Assembly: GCA_029204225.1 (NCBI GenBank)
Contig: CM055093.1
Span: 48,175,241 to 48,239,240 of the forward strand
DNA from: Diphasiastrum complanatum
Lineage: Eukaryota > Streptophyta > Lycopodiopsida > Lycopodiales > Lycopodiaceae
Reading direction: 5' to 3'
Length of the DNA stretch: 64,000 nucleotides
Made by a program: the position numbers and the translations under genes. The number at the start of each line of letters is the position of its first letter. Position 1 is the stretch's first letter. Below the pieces are notes generated by a model. The model worked only from the letters and a program-made list of their open reading frames with translations, was not told the origin of the DNA and ran no database searches. Of the stretch, positions 45,520-59,150 are shown in pieces.

Positions 45520-48500
45520 ATGGCTCCTCGAATTGCCGATGGTGAAGATACGGAACTCCAGTTGAAATCTAATGTTTCAAACAACAAACTTGGGGACATA
45601 GAAAGCGGAGAAGATGCAAAAAAATCAGTTCCAGAAAACCTTCCTATACTACACAAGGTGCTCATTCCGGCACGTACTCCCTTGGTTCACGGGCTGAAGG
45701 ATGCAGTCAAAGAGATCTTTTTCCCAGATGATCCGTTTCAAGAATTCAAAAATCAACCGCGGAAACGCAAGTACTTGCTTGGATTACTCTACGTGTTTCC
45801 AATCCTGGATTGGGGATGGAACTACAGTATCGGAGATCTCAAGGGTGATGTCATAGCTGGATTGACAATTGCAAGTTTGGCTGTTCCACAGGTCAATCTC
45901 ACTGCTCCTAATCACCTAAAAATCAGGATTTCGGTTATCATAAGTTTTTGATAACTAGCGAGGGTTTGTTTGTCTCTCAAATAGACTCGGTAAAGACTGA
46001 GTCTATTTGAGAGACATAATTAACTTGCCAAATCAATTTTATCTTCTCTGGGAACGAATTAAGTCATCAGTGGTAGGGACTTAGTTGAGATGAAAAACGA
46101 GCTTGATTAGACGTTCTTATAGCAAAATAAGAAACTGGTACATCTGCATCATCCCACAGGATTTCGGATTAATTTTTCACACAATTCAACTCTATAGTTA
46201 TTTCATGATGATGGTTTGTACAACAGCTTTTGGTAGTATCACGTTATGACACGCAACTTGTTTGTTTGTAACAGGATATTGGTTATGCAAAACTGGCCAA
46301 TCTTTCACCTGTTCATGGATTATGTGAGTTAGCTCTCCTTTTTACTAGCTATTTCTCCTTCTTTGAGTATGGTATTTTCCCAACAATGCATAAGGTAACA
46401 GGAAGTTTTGTATTTGCTGTGTTCTAAGTGTGCACTATTTCATGTTTTTCCTGGAGCATCTTTGAAATGTGGAATGGCTTTTCACGCTCATCATGCTCTG
46501 GTACAAATTTGTCAATGCACAAAAATTATTCTCCAGACATGTTTCAGGCGTTTCAACTTGAAAAAGGAGACGTATAGAAGTTGAAACAGGATTACTGGCA
46601 AATCAACAAATAGAAGTTGGAATGTGTAAACCTTTCAGATGGCCTCCTCAATTATGGTGCTTTCCGTAAATGAGATGAAATTTTTAGCATCTGCATTCAG
46701 TTTGTATTGAATCTGATTAAAGTCTTTGAAGTGTTTTGAAGATGATTTTTGGATTGCTTTGGCCTACGATTGCTTCTTTTGTCAAACTTCAAGATAGCCT
46801 TAGGGTGATAGAGTTTGATGATTTAATATAAACCCAGTAATTCTTTACCACAACTCAATAAACTGACATTGTCCTTAATCAGCAAACCATAGAAGTATAC
46901 TGAATAAAAGCTTCTAGCTTCTGGATAGGCACAGCATTTCCTTTCTCAAATCTGTGTCCAAAATTTCTTGTGAGAACTTGACGTGAAGGTATTGGTGTCC
47001 CTGCAGATAGTAGCTTTGTACCACCGCTCATATATGCAGCCTTGGGAAGCTCAAGGCACATAGCTATAGGGCCGGTCGCTGTCGTATCTACTTTGTTAGG
47101 GACACAACTGCGGCGTGAACTGAACCCTATTACACAACCAGAGCTGTACCTTAGGCTTGCTTTGACAGCAACATTTTTTGCAGGACTCGTTGAGTTTACA
47201 ATAGGATTTTTAAGGTCCAACTCTGTTCCTTCATTACCCTTGGTTTCTTGAATGCATAAGTCGAATCAATTTGATAGAGGAGCTTTCAGTCTAATGAATG
47301 TCATTCAACAATATTACTTGGATTGCACACCAGGCACCTCTATTGCTTGCTGAACTGTATTCTGTACTTCGATGTTCTCTCAATGAAGTCAGAGTGTAGT
47401 TCCATGCTTTTGTATCAAGGCTGGCCATGCAGTCAAGACATTCCTTGCACATTAGGTGGCATAATGATATTCGTAGTATCTGCTATTTACAGGCTGGGAT
47501 TCGTCATAGATTTCCTTTCACATGCGACCATAGTTGGTTTTATGGCTGGAGCAGGCATCACCATTGCTCTTCAGCAGCTCAAAGGTTTTCTTGGAATCAC
47601 ACATTTTACAACTGATACTGATTTCATTTCCGTCATGCGTTCAGTATGGCGGAATACAGATGAGGTGCTTTCTTTCACATATTTTCAACTGATATTTGCA
47701 CACTCACAAGGAACAGCACTCTATGCCTTCTCTCTCAATAGTTAAAAGATATATCTTAGATCTGAGATCAGTATCTGTTTTTGGGCTACACAAACTAAGA
47801 TGATACACTTCTGTCTTGTGCAGTGGAATTGGCAGACGGCTCTTATCGGAAGCTTCTTTCTGGTGTTTTTGTTCATCACTAAGTACATTGTAAGAATCTT
47901 ATTGAGCTTTAATTACCATCTAATTTGCAAGATTTATAAATGGAGATGCCCTAAGAATGCCAACTATGAGCCTCTCGGGTCGTGTTTTGAACACAGCTTA
48001 ACCGGAGGCTGTATTCTGTAATAATCTGAGCAGGGAAAGCGGTACAAGCGATTATTTTGGGTCTCGGCCCTTGGACCTTTGGCATCAGTTATCTTGGCAA
48101 CTGCATTTGTCAAAGTGACCCGAATTGACAGACATGGAGTCAAAATAGTCAGTATGCTTTTCCTTGTCTTGAATTCACGCTGTAATTGCAACATCACAAT
48201 GTTACAGAAATCAACTCATGCATAGATTGTTGTGCCAGAGATTTAGGAAGATTTTAGTTTGCAGACACTGGCTGCGTGGAATTGATTGCCTGCCAAGTGC
48301 TCACTAAATAATAATGCAATCTACAAGTCTGGCATGATGCATACAATACCTAAGTGCTATTATCAACATCTTAAATGTTGAAGAATCAATTATTTCAAGA
48401 TATGTTCATGGTAAACATCACTTATACAGTTATAAACGTTTCTGATTGCTTGGTTTTGGAATCGTACATAGGTCCAACATATACATAAAGGAGTCAATCC

Positions 48501-50646
48501 ATCATCTATTCACGAACTTTTCTTTCACGGAACCTATCTTGGAAAAGGGGCAAGGATTGGAGTAGTGGCGGGATTGGTGGCTCTAACGGTAGTTACATTC
48601 AGACTTTTCATCAGCTATGAGACTTTATTTTTCAGAAGATAAGAAGTGACCAATTAGAGCGGCTAGAGCTTAATATCACTACATAAAAAGGAAAGTGCGG
48701 AAGCTGATAAACAAAGATCTAGTTATGCTTACTCACATTGTTGTAAACTATTCAAGGTTCTAGATAGAGACACGTCCAAAGGTAATGATTTGATACACAG
48801 AGTGGTTTATTTCTTCGTTATTCAGGAAGCGATTGCAATAGGGAGGACATTTGCTGCCCTCAAAGACTATCACGTTGACGGGAACAAAGAGATGATAGCG
48901 ATTGGACTAGGAAATATGGCCGGCTCTTGTACTTCATGCTATGTTGCCACAGGTATTAATCGAACTAACCTTGCAATTGTGCAGATTTAGCCCCCAGCAA
49001 TGAGTTCTTTTGTTCATGCATTGCAAACTCAAACTCTTGTATATATGTTGCAGGTTCATTTTCCAGATCTGCGGTAAACTATAATGCTGGCTGCAACACT
49101 CCGTTGACAAATATAGTGATGTCAATAGTAGTGCTGATCACATTGATAGCTCTGACTCCTCTATTCTACTACACTCCGAATGCTGTTTTATCTTCTATCA
49201 TTATCTCAGCCGTCCTCGGGCTGGTCGACTTCAAGGCTGCATTTCTGATTTGGAAAGTCGACAAAATCGATTTTATTGCGTGCCTGGGTGCATTCTTGGG
49301 AGTTTTCTTTGTGTCTGTGGAAATCGGTCTTCTCATTGCAGTAAGTACATTCATGAATAAAGTGCCCAATACTAATCTTACAACTCAACGGTGGTATAAA
49401 TGGCCGTAGTTTTCAAAACTAAGACTGATTAGCCTGTCTTCAAGAATTTCAGTATATTATAGCACCGCGATAAGTTCTTGCTCAATTGCTCTTTATTTTC
49501 TAGCCGGTGTTGCTGTAACCATGTAATTGGATGGTACAATTGGTATTTGTTTCAACATGAAAATACAGGTTGGAATCTCTTTGACAAAAATTTTACTTCA
49601 CGTCACAAGGCCACATACAGCACTTTTGGGAAAGATTCCCGAGACCAATATCTATCGAAATCTCCTGCAATATCCAGATGCTGGCAGGATTCCTGGCATC
49701 TTGATTGTTCGTGTTGATTCTTCCATTTACTTTTGCAATTCCAATTATGTCCGGGAAAGGTTCGTCTTATGTTCAAGAGAAATTTTCATACCTTTTTGCT
49801 ATTGGAGTTCAAGTTAAAATTTCACCTTCACCATCTCGAGATTGGTTTTGTATCAGAATTTGAGGTGGTAACGGTTTGCTGATGTCTCATATGCATGATC
49901 TAGAAACGTAAGTACTTTTAAGCAGTCTTGGAAGTTGGAAGCTGGGACATCGGTAGAAAAATGCTTATTTTGTCCCTAAATCCAAGGCTGCCAGTATCCA
50001 AAACAGGATCGTAACACAGGGGAAATGCTTAAATTGAAACTTGTCTTGTCGTCGATCAGAACGCTAAGGTGGGTAAATGAGGAAGGGGAGAAAATCAGTG
50101 CGTCAAATGGAATTTCGATCCAATATGCCATTCTAGAGATGTCACGTAAGTGATTGGTTCTTCCAAGGGTGCACCTTTTCTAGTTTTTAATAAGGGAACT
50201 TAGTAAATTTTTCTGTGAGCCATTTCTCTGAATATCTCGTCAGTTCTTACCTGTCGTAGCTGATGGGTAGTTTTCAGCTGTCATGACCATAGACACAACT
50301 GCAATTGATTCACTGAAGGAATTGTCAAACGCTCTTCAAAAAAGACACATACAGGTAAATTCTCCTGATAAATGCAATGATGCAAGAGGACAAAATTTTG
50401 AACAATGTATGTATGGAAAATATGAATTCAAAGATCGGCATTATACTTACAATCTGGAATTTGTGCATACTGCAGCTGGTATTGGCAAATCCAGGAGCTA
50501 GCGTTATGGAGAAATTCCAGTTGTCTTCATTCATCGATTATTTGGGTGAGGAGTGGTTCTTCCTCACAGTGGGAGAAGCTGTTCAAGTTTGCTCAACTTT
50601 AATGAAAGACAGTATCAGCAATTTACAAGAACGTAGACAATTATAG
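45520..50646 (+). CDS. plant sulfate/proton symporter, SULTR group 1/2-like, 13 coding exons
   Basis: Exons: 45520-45891, 46275-46323, 47007-47214, 47493-47664, 47824-47889, 48034-48147, 48472-48588, 48826-48952, 49054-49340, 49569-49759, 50060-50145, 50278-50354, 50476-50646. All borders are GT/AG and all phases fit; the CDS is 2037 nt, 678 residues, normal for the family. N-terminus: cytosolic, with [20 protein letters not shown] and [15 protein letters not shown]. Core: sulfate transporter signature at P136-S168 ([29 protein letters not shown]) and the usual 10-12 membrane segments through residue ~500, including [21 protein letters not shown] and [14 protein letters not shown] blocks. C-terminus: STAS domain (~540-660) with TIDTTAID at 600-607. 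Imports sulfate with protons across the plasma membrane. The [10 protein letters not shown] and AIGPVAVVS forms favour groups 1/2 over group 3 or 4. No lesion seen. Confidence 0.93.
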
Positions 50647-51502
50647 AATTGTCCACCACCCAAGATAATGCCTTGCAAAATGAGGATCCTGAACCTGCAC
50701 GAAGTTATCCTGCATAAATTCCAACAATCTTTAAAAGAATCTACTCAGAGTCATGACAAATTTATTCAAGCAGTGCTTGATCCAAACTTTAATTGACTTT
50801 GCAGCCCAAGAATAAATATTTGAGAAACTGTTAAAATGCTAATCCTCAAATCAGCACCACCTGCAGCCGCATACTGCTGAACCAAATAGGATTTATGTAT
50901 ATATAGTTTGCCTTCTCCATCATGCACCAAAAGAACTCCTAAGTGACATACGTTTGGGAGCTTGCGGTGAAGCGACACAAGGAAACATGAGCAAATAATT
51001 TGCAAGGATAAGTTGAGATGTAACTTAGCTTGTGATTCAACTTGTGAGAAGTATATTTCTCCAAAAGCTTAGATTCAAAGATACATTCTCCGGAGCTACC
51101 ATTCCCGAGCTAAAATAAAACAGATTCTTTTCATTCATTGCCAGCTTCCTGGTTAGAGTAATGATCCAACTGGAGAGCAGTTCATCAGATCAAACTTTGC
51201 ACACTGTAAGAATTTTTGTAAAAATATTCCTGAATCCTTACTGAGATGTTAAGAACAAGTATCTTCTTAGAAGACATTAGTTAGACCAAACGAAATCAAT
51301 GTTAAAGCACTAGCAAAGAAGCAGAAGTGTACACAAAACAGATATAAATTACAGAAAGATCATTTTCCCACTAATTGAGAGGTAGGAACAAATATCAATT
51401 CTTTCCTCAAATGAAGTCAATTTTAAAGCACTAGCAAAGAAGCAAAAGTGTGAACTATCATCCACACGAAATCACTATAAAAATCTAAATCTCTCAACCA
51501 AG

Positions 51503-51503
<1 letters not shown>

Positions 51504-51580
<77 letters not shown>

Positions 51581-51590
51581 GAGAGAGAGA
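51504..51590. repeat. (GT)n(GA)n microsatellite
   Basis: About 19 GT units followed by about 17 GA units and a short interrupted GA tail. Confidence 0.95.
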
Positions 51591-51724
51591 ACATGCAAAC
51601 CACAATTCTAAATGAGCTATATTGCATAGATAATGCAAAGGAGCATATTCAACAAAAGCACCCTTTCAAAATAGTTTAGTTTTTTGTACTTATGGAACGG
51701 CCTCACTAAAAAGACCTTAAAAGA

Positions 51725-51790
51725 GGGTTGGCTAGGTTGGTTAGCTCAACATTAAAAGTTTATTTGGTCTTAGGTTTGAGCCTCCCCTTG
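51725..51790 (+). repeat. possible tRNA-derived SINE head
   Basis: TGGCTAGGTTGG (51729-51740) resembles a pol III A box and GGTTTGAGCCTCC (51773-51785) a B box, at suitable spacing. No 3' poly-A or T tail or target duplication was identified. Confidence 0.3.
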
Positions 51791-53670
51791 GAAACAAGGG
51801 AGAAAAAGTGGGCCTTCCACCCTTTCACACTAACAAGCACTTGACACTATGTGGCAGATAACAATACAAGGAACCAATGCCACTTAGGGGCAACTCAAAG
51901 CCATTTTTGGGGCCATATTCCTTTCAATAAAATGCATTTCAATTTTGACCTCACCATTTGAAAGGTGATTGCTTGAAAGAAAAAATATAGAGCACGCTTC
52001 AACATTTTAACATGAAAAGTTTCATACTTGCACTTCAAAACACAACACCTTAATAAAATGGACCAATCTTATGTCAAGATTCAATTGGGCCAATCATATT
52101 GTAGCCCTTCATCATACACTTACCATCCAAATGTGAAATAGGGGTGGGGTCCACTTGTCAACTCACTTGCCAAGATTCAAAATATGGGTGGCAAGTGAAA
52201 GGGCCACGCAAATGGACTTGCCTATAGTGTGAAACCACCTTAAGATTCTTAAATGTGCCAAAAAAAAAAAAGGTGAGGTCACTTTCAAAATACAATCTAT
52301 TCATGCATTTGGCAAACAAGAATTGAAATTATAGTTTTTTGAGAAATTGCAACTTTTGCAAAACGTATATGCTCTTTAACAATGTGAAGCTTAAAGTAAA
52401 TCTTCAGTTTACCTTGATGACCCTTCTTGGTTTCAAGCAAAACTAGGATTGCAAAATGGCCACTAATTAAGCCTTTACCACAATAGTAAGTTGGAACCCT
52501 TACAAAAAATATGGGTGCGCTACCTCCACCCCCTTAAGCTAGAACTATCTAATTTGTAGAATACCAATCTTGGGCAAACGAACATCTAAATATAGGATGC
52601 AAAGTGAGTACTAGGACTTGCATTGAAATCTCCCCAAAAATCTCATGAAAGTTTAAAATCTCATGGAATTTTGCAGCCCATTGTTAAAGTCACGCCAATC
52701 CCATGGTGCGATATGCTAAGGAATATGTCTTGTAGAAAAGTGTGTTGATGGTCTTTTCTTTGATCTCCTCACATCAATTTTGAGTTAAGCAATGAGTTTG
52801 CAGCAATGATCCATGATCAGGGCTCACAATGTGATTTCACCATTTAACAACTAGAATAATTAACACTTGTATGGTAACCATTGTGTCATTTTCCATCATG
52901 CAAATCATTCTATATATTGACATATTATGGTCACTTGGTGGTATACTTGGAAGACCTAGCACTTGAATAAAATGTTGATAGTCCCTCAACTTTTGATTTG
53001 GATTGAAGTAGAGAGATCCCACATAATCAAGTTATGTGTTTTCCAAAAGGGTAGAGAATATGCAACAATAGAATAAACTATAGTTTAGTAAATTGTAGAA
53101 AAATGTGTTTAACCAGTTTTTTGTATTGCCTAATGAGTTATAAGAAGAAGGCAAATGTGAAACAAATTAAAAAAACCACATTATTCATATGTTCAAATAA
53201 TCTCAACTCTCGACAAATGATGATGTGAGAGATGACAAAGATTTTTCTAAAGTTTAACAAACTTATAAAGTAGTTGTTGAAGGGAGAAAAAAATAAAGAT
53301 GTATCTAGTGAGTGAGCCAAAGATACAACTTAGGCTGAAGAACAATATTGGAATATTACATGTATAATTTTTGCACATTAATCATTTTATTGAATTGTCA
53401 TATTAAATTTATATGCAATTTATGAAATAATTTTGGTGTGAGCATATTTTTCAAAATATTTGAGATTCAAATTTAGTTTTGATATTTGATATCCATCTTA
53501 TGTACAAAAAAAATCAGGTCAGTCAACAAATTTTAGAAATTTCATTTTAGCAAAGAAATTAGTGAGTTTTGTTAAAAATGAAAACTTTTAGAATATGTAA
53601 GTTTTCTTGTCATTCGAATTCTTTTTGTTCGACTCTATTCGACCTATCCTTTTTACACCTCTTTCCAACA

Positions 53671-53682
53671 TGGTATCAGAGC
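53671..53682 (+). other. copia-I primer-binding site
   Basis: TGGTATCAGAGC directly after CTTTCCAACA, the LTR end that also terminates the 3' LTR at 58869. Confidence 0.93.
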
Positions 53683-53846
53683 ATTAATTCTTCAAGGCCT
53701 AATACTATATCAGAGCGCAAGCTCTTATACTTGATATCTTTTGCGATATCAAATTATTCTTCAGTTCGAATCAATTTGTTTTGGTATGAGAAAATTGATT
53801 TCCACAGGACGGTATCTCTCTTAACGTCTACAGACTAAAGTTCGAG

Positions 53847-56800
53847 ATGGATTCTCAAAGTAAAGCCGGTCTTATCGCAGACAAGCTGAATGGATCCAAT
53901 TATCATTTATGGAAATTTAAGATGAAGACATTGCTAATCGCCAACGAGTTGTGAGATGTTGTTACAGGTATCGAAGTAAGTCTGAAGACGACACAGAAGA
54001 CTCGAAATGGAAATCAAAGGATGGTAACGCTTTCGCGCTTATTATCCTCAATATCAGATACTCAGATTGGCCACGTAGCTGAAGCCAAAACCTCAGAAGA
54101 AGTTTGGGACATCTTGAGCTCACTATATGATGTGAGAGACGTAACTACCAAGTTGCATCTTCGAAGGAAATTCTTCACACTCAAGATGTTGAACAATGAT
54201 TCTCTTTAGAATCATATTAACCAGTTTAAGAATCTCTTGCAACAGATGGCCGCTGTCGGATTAGTCATAGATGATCAAGACGCAATCATGACATTGCTTT
54301 CAAGTCTGCCCTCTACATATGAGAACTGGGTGATGATCATCACGACACTCGGATTTAACTCTTACCAGAGCTATCACTATGTTGCTACAAGAAGATAATC
54401 GAAGAAGTCAACACACTTCGTCTACCTCTTCATCTCCAGCTCTACATGTCAACGAGGGCTCGAAACGACAAAAACAAAAAAGCTCCAAGCAGTCTACATC
54501 GAATCAAAAATAGACTCAAAGTCAAGAACAATCATCGAATCCACATTCGTCGAAGAAGAAGATGTTTTGCAGGTATTGCAAGCGCAATAAGCATGAGATC
54601 CAAGATTGCCGAATTCTCAAAGTGAAGAATGTACCCAAGCAACCTGGTCAACAAGCAAATACAGTTACAACATCTCCTGAAGTCGAAATGGACGAAGGCA
54701 CTTTTATGGTCAAAGACAAAAATGCAAATTTGAATGATTCGTGATTTCTGGAATCTGGAGCTACTCAACATATGACCAATCATCGTGAGATTTTTCATTA
54801 TTACACGCCTTACAGCACAAAGAAGTATGTTCATCTTAGAGATGATAGCACTCACACTATCAAAGGTAAAGGTACTGTAAGATTAAGATTCCAGGTTGAT
54901 CAATTCAAACTATAGTCAAAAGGCTTGTATGTTCCTAAACTCTCTACAAATCTGTTATCAGTAAGTAGAATTACAGATTTAGGTCTTAAGGTGGAGTTTG
55001 AGTCCGATCAATGCAAAATTATCGGTAGGAGTAGTAAGATCTTTGCACTCGACAAGAGGCATGGATACTTATATAGATTGGCACATTGTAATATGATTCT
55101 AGTCAAGCCTTGAAAACCTCTGTTCTTGTCAATAAAGCATTACTATGGCATCATCGCTTAGGACACTTGAATTATGCATTTGTATCGAACATGTCCAGAC
55201 AATCCCTAGCACTTGATCTCGACTATCCTTCTAGCAAATTTGATCTCCTTGTCTGTCATAGTTGCATCCTTGGAAAAAGTAGACTAGGATTCCTTTTAGA
55301 TCGAGTCATAGGCATGCAACAAAAGGTTTGTTAGATGTTGTTCATTCAGATATATGTGGACCTATGCAAATTCCATCATTGTTAGATGCGAAGTATTTCA
55401 TTACTTTTATTGACGAATTTTCCAGAAGAACAATTGTTTACTCCATTAAGCAGATTTCAGAGGCTTTCATTAGGTTTAGACAATTAAAGAGCATGCAGAA
55501 AATCAAACTGACAAACGAATTAAAGCACTGAGGTTCGACAATGGGGAAGAATATATCTCCACCAAATTTAAGGAATAATGTCTTAACAACAGCATTGAGC
55601 AACAGTACATTACTTCCTATTCGCCTCAGTCAAATGGTCTTGCTAAGAGAAAGAACAGAACTTTAGAAAAATTGGCAAAGTGCATGTTATCACATGCGTC
55701 ACTTCCGAAGTCCTTCTGGGCTGAAGTTGTATCGACAACAAACTATATTCAGAATAGAAGTCCTACTAAAGGTCACTCAAACAAAACACCATTCGAAGTT
55801 TGGATAGGTACCAAACCTTCTTTATCAAACTTATGAGTTTTTGGATGTAATGCTTATGCGCAGATTCCTCATGATCTCAAGAAGAGGCTCGACTTCCAAA
55901 GTATTAAATGTATTTTCATCAGCTACACTACTTTAGATAAAGCTTACAATTTGTTCGATCCCATCGAGTCGAAGATATTCGTTAGCCGGGATGTCATCTT
56001 CATCGAAGATTGTCTGACTCGTCCAACATATTGAACTTCGAGGTTTCTCAGTCGACTATTCCCATTGAAAGTCCAAGCTCATCTACTTTCGACGAACAAC
56101 ATATCAATGGCAAATCTCAAGATGATGATGTTGCAATTCAGCAACTAAAGTATGATGAAAATGATCCATTTCTTCTATTCCCCAGAAGATCATCAAGAAC
56201 TAGCATACCACCTATCAGGTATATCGATGAGTCTACAGCCTACCTTGTTTAGGAGCCGACGAGTGTCAAAGAGACACTCAGTCCAATCTCTGAAAAAAAG
56301 CTATGGATAAAGAGTATTCATCTCTTATCAAGAACCAAAGATGGATGATTGTCGAATTACCTGCTAGCAGAAACGTAGTTGATTGCAAATGGATTTTCAA
56401 AGTCAAGTACAAAGCGGATGTAAGCATCGATAGAAGAAAAGCCTGACTTGTCGCCAGAGGATTTTCTCAGGAATACAATGTTGATTATATTGAGACCTTC
56501 AGTCCAGTAGTCAAGCATTCTTATATTTGACTTTTATTATCGTTTGCTGCTATAGCATATATAGAAATACATCAAATGGATGTATAGACAACATATCTTA
56601 ATGGAGTTATTGAAGAAGACATTTACATGGTGCAACCCGAAAGGTTATATTATCGAAGGTAAACACAATCATGTATGCAAACTCCATAAGGCACTTTATG
56701 GCTTGAAGCAATCTGCCCGAGCATGGTTTCAAAGGATCAATACTCTCCTTATTGATCATGGCTACATACCAAGCTCTTCAGATTTGAATGTTTACTTCAA

Positions 56801-57833
56801 GACGGTGCAGCAGTCTTTTATCATTATCACTTTATATTTGGACGACACATTGCTCTTCGGCAACAGTATTGATTGGATAAAAGAAGGCAAGACTATGCTA
56901 TCTTCCGAATTGGACATGACCGATCTGGGCAAAGTTCATTTTGCCTCGGTATTCAAATCCACAAAGACAAAAATCGAAAGTTGATCTACATTACTCAACA
57001 AAGGTACATCTACAATATGTTAGTCAGATATAATCTAGTTAATTGCAAATTAGCTCTCTCACCAATGGAACCAGGTCTCAAATTGTCAAAGGACCAGTGT
57101 CCCCGAACAATCGAAGAGAAGGAGCAAATGTGTGAGTATCATTATCATTCAATAATAGGATCTCTTATGTACGCAATTATTTGTACCAGGCTAGACATAG
57201 CTTTTGCAATCAACTCTCTAAGTCAGTTTATGACTAACCCTGGTATCACACATTGCAAGGCTCTTATCAGAGTTATGAGATATCTTCGAGCTACTATGGA
57301 CTTTTGCATTTGTTATGGAGCAGTCAACAATGACAAACTCAATTTTACTCAGTGGTTACACATGTGCAAATTGGGCAGGAGATATAGACACCCATAAATC
57401 TACTTCTGGATTTACATTCTTCCTCAACAATGGTCCTATTTCCTAGAACAGTCGCAAGCAATCTTCGATAGCACTATCTTCCACAGAATTAGAGTATATT
57501 GCAGCACACAAGCTACAAAGGGGGAAGCAATTTGGTTTAGAAACTTATTTTCAGATATCAGTCTGAATCAATATGCTCTAACATTACTATTTTGTGATAA
57601 TCAAAGTGCCATTGCCTTGTCAGCCAACCCTAAATTTCATTCTAGGAATAAGCACATTGAACTCAAGTATCACTATGTCAGAAGCAAAGTTCTCGACAAA
57701 GAAGTTAGATTGTAGTACTGTCGAACGCAAGATATATTAACAGATATTTTTGCAAAAGCATTAAGCTTGGATGTGCACAAAAAGTTTTGTGCAAAACTAA
57801 GTTCAAAGGTCAAGGCATTCATGGATTTAGATT
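53847..57833 (+). pseudogene. copia-I gag-pol
   Basis: Gag: MDSQSKAGLIADKLNGSNYH, stop after about 35 codons, then TTKLHLRRKFFTLKM. Zinc knuckle C-R-Y-C-K-R-N-K-H..C is intact. Protease reads LESGATQHMT: the catalytic D is replaced by E, and a stop lies just before it. Integrase: LWHHRLGHLNYAF, CGPMQIPS, FITFIDEFSRRT, then a broken DNGEEYIS and SNGLAKRKNRTLEK. RT: CKWIFKVKYKADVS, FSQEYNVDYIETFSPVVKHS, GLKQSARAWFQRI, ITLYLDDTLLF (YLDD). RNase H is heavily broken but ends KHIELKYHYVRSK. More than twenty stops and shifts overall. Same lineage style as copia-D. Confidence 0.9.
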
Positions 57834-57842
57834 AAGGGGGAG

Positions 57843-58869
57843 TGTTGGATTATTCTCCTAATAATCGACTAATTGACATTTTAATCTTCGTCCAATTTTT
57901 TTATCCAAACCTGTAGATTTCTTCGTGTTTTTACATAGTCTGCATAATTACTCGAAAACGACTCACAGTGTCGGCATTTTCGTCTTTTGGGAATTTCTCT
58001 CACTTCAGTTTTTTCACAAAATGCCAGATGCCTCAAATGTTAAGAAAATGATGTTGGCGAAGACCTTCGCATTTTAATTCGCATAACAGTTTATGTTCAT
58101 TTCTAGAGAATAACAGTTTACATTCAAATCTGCAGACAGACTATTTACGACCAATGCCACTGACTTGCATTTATTCATCAACAAGCAGTTTCTAAGAAGT
58201 CCTAACTGGATGGATGCCAACACATCATAGCCAACTGGATGACGCATTTGGTGACCTAATTGCAATAGTTGTTCATATTCCTACATCACAAGGATTGAAC
58301 CATGAAGATCAATCATCAAGTATTGAATAGTTAGAGTTCTCTCTCTCAAGCCTACGAGCTTGAACACTCTTGAGCATTCTAGTCAGTTCTTTAGAGTTGA
58401 TTAGAGATTGCTATTGCGCTTACTGCTTATCAGTAGTTGCGCTTAATTCAGACTTTTATTTTAGCTACTCAAAGATAGCTTAGAGTACGCGACTTTGATC
58501 CGCAGACTTCTTGTACTCATTTACATCTATTTTGTTTTCATACTGAATCGATACTATTTTCTTATTGCGTTCAGGTTCGTCTCATAATGTATGCGTTTCT
58601 GTAATTCTTTGCGATTGATTATTTGTCTGATAATTCAATGCTTAATATTTGGCTACGTAATCATTGTAGTACTAATGATTTCAAAGTTAGTTACTATAAG
58701 ATCAAACATGATTTCTATCACTATTGTTTTGTTCAAAATTGATAGCCGTAGTCATGCATAGAGGAAGACGAAGATAGTTTATTCCACTACGCATGATAAG
58801 TTTTCTTGTTGTTTAAATTCTTTTTGTTCAATTATATTCTACCTATCCTTGTTACACCTCTTTCCAACA
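57843..58869 (+). repeat. copia-I 3' LTR (1027 bp)
   Basis: Starts TGTTGGATTATTCTCC after the polypurine tract and ends CCTCTTTCCAACA. The final ~73 bp match 53598-53670 with several differences. Confidence 0.9.
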
Positions 58870-58924
58870 TGGTTACGCTTTATGCTTTGATCCATGGATG
58901 AAGATCAGCATGAAGCTTAATTTC

Positions 58925-59150
58925 CAACATAGTTCTATTGAACTTCACATAACTTCTTAAATTATTCTATGAACACCATAGGACAATGTTGAAATTGTGA
59001 TTTATATTTAAATATATGTGTTTCAATTTCTTTTTTTGGCCTATGCAATACATAAGTTTTACGTTATTATTTTTAAAATCTTAAAATGACAAGTAGTTCA
59101 TCCTCTTCTATTCCACCAGTTGTAACTCAATACATAAAAACAACTGAGTG
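58925..59150 (+). mobile_element. second fragment of the methyltransferase-transposon family (transposase promoter and start)
   Basis: From ATG 59086 the sequence ACAAGTAGTTCATCCTCTTC and following matches 23351-23400 (MSSSSTSSIPVVVTQY, here M-T-S-S-S-S-S-S-I-P-P-V-V-T-Q-Y then a stop). Upstream, degenerate CTATG..CATAGG palindromes occur at about 58962 and 59039, as they do before 23351. Nothing else of the element is readable to the right. Confidence 0.75.

Larger units (their letters stand above)
50647..53597. other. intergenic region without recognised genes
   Basis: 3' flank of the transporter. Contains a 117-bp-spaced direct repeat (TTAAAGCACTAGCAAAGAAGC at about 51304 and 51421) and the GT/GA microsatellite. 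Otherwise AT-rich unique-looking DNA. Confidence 0.6.
53598..58869 (+). mobile_element. copia-I, near full length, decayed
   Basis: Truncated 5' LTR end (about 53598-53670), primer site 53671-53682, gag start 53847, polypurine AAGGGGGAG 57834-57842 and 3' LTR 57843-58869. Order and motifs are standard copia. Only the last ~73 bp of the 5' LTR remain, so target duplications cannot be compared. Confidence 0.9.
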
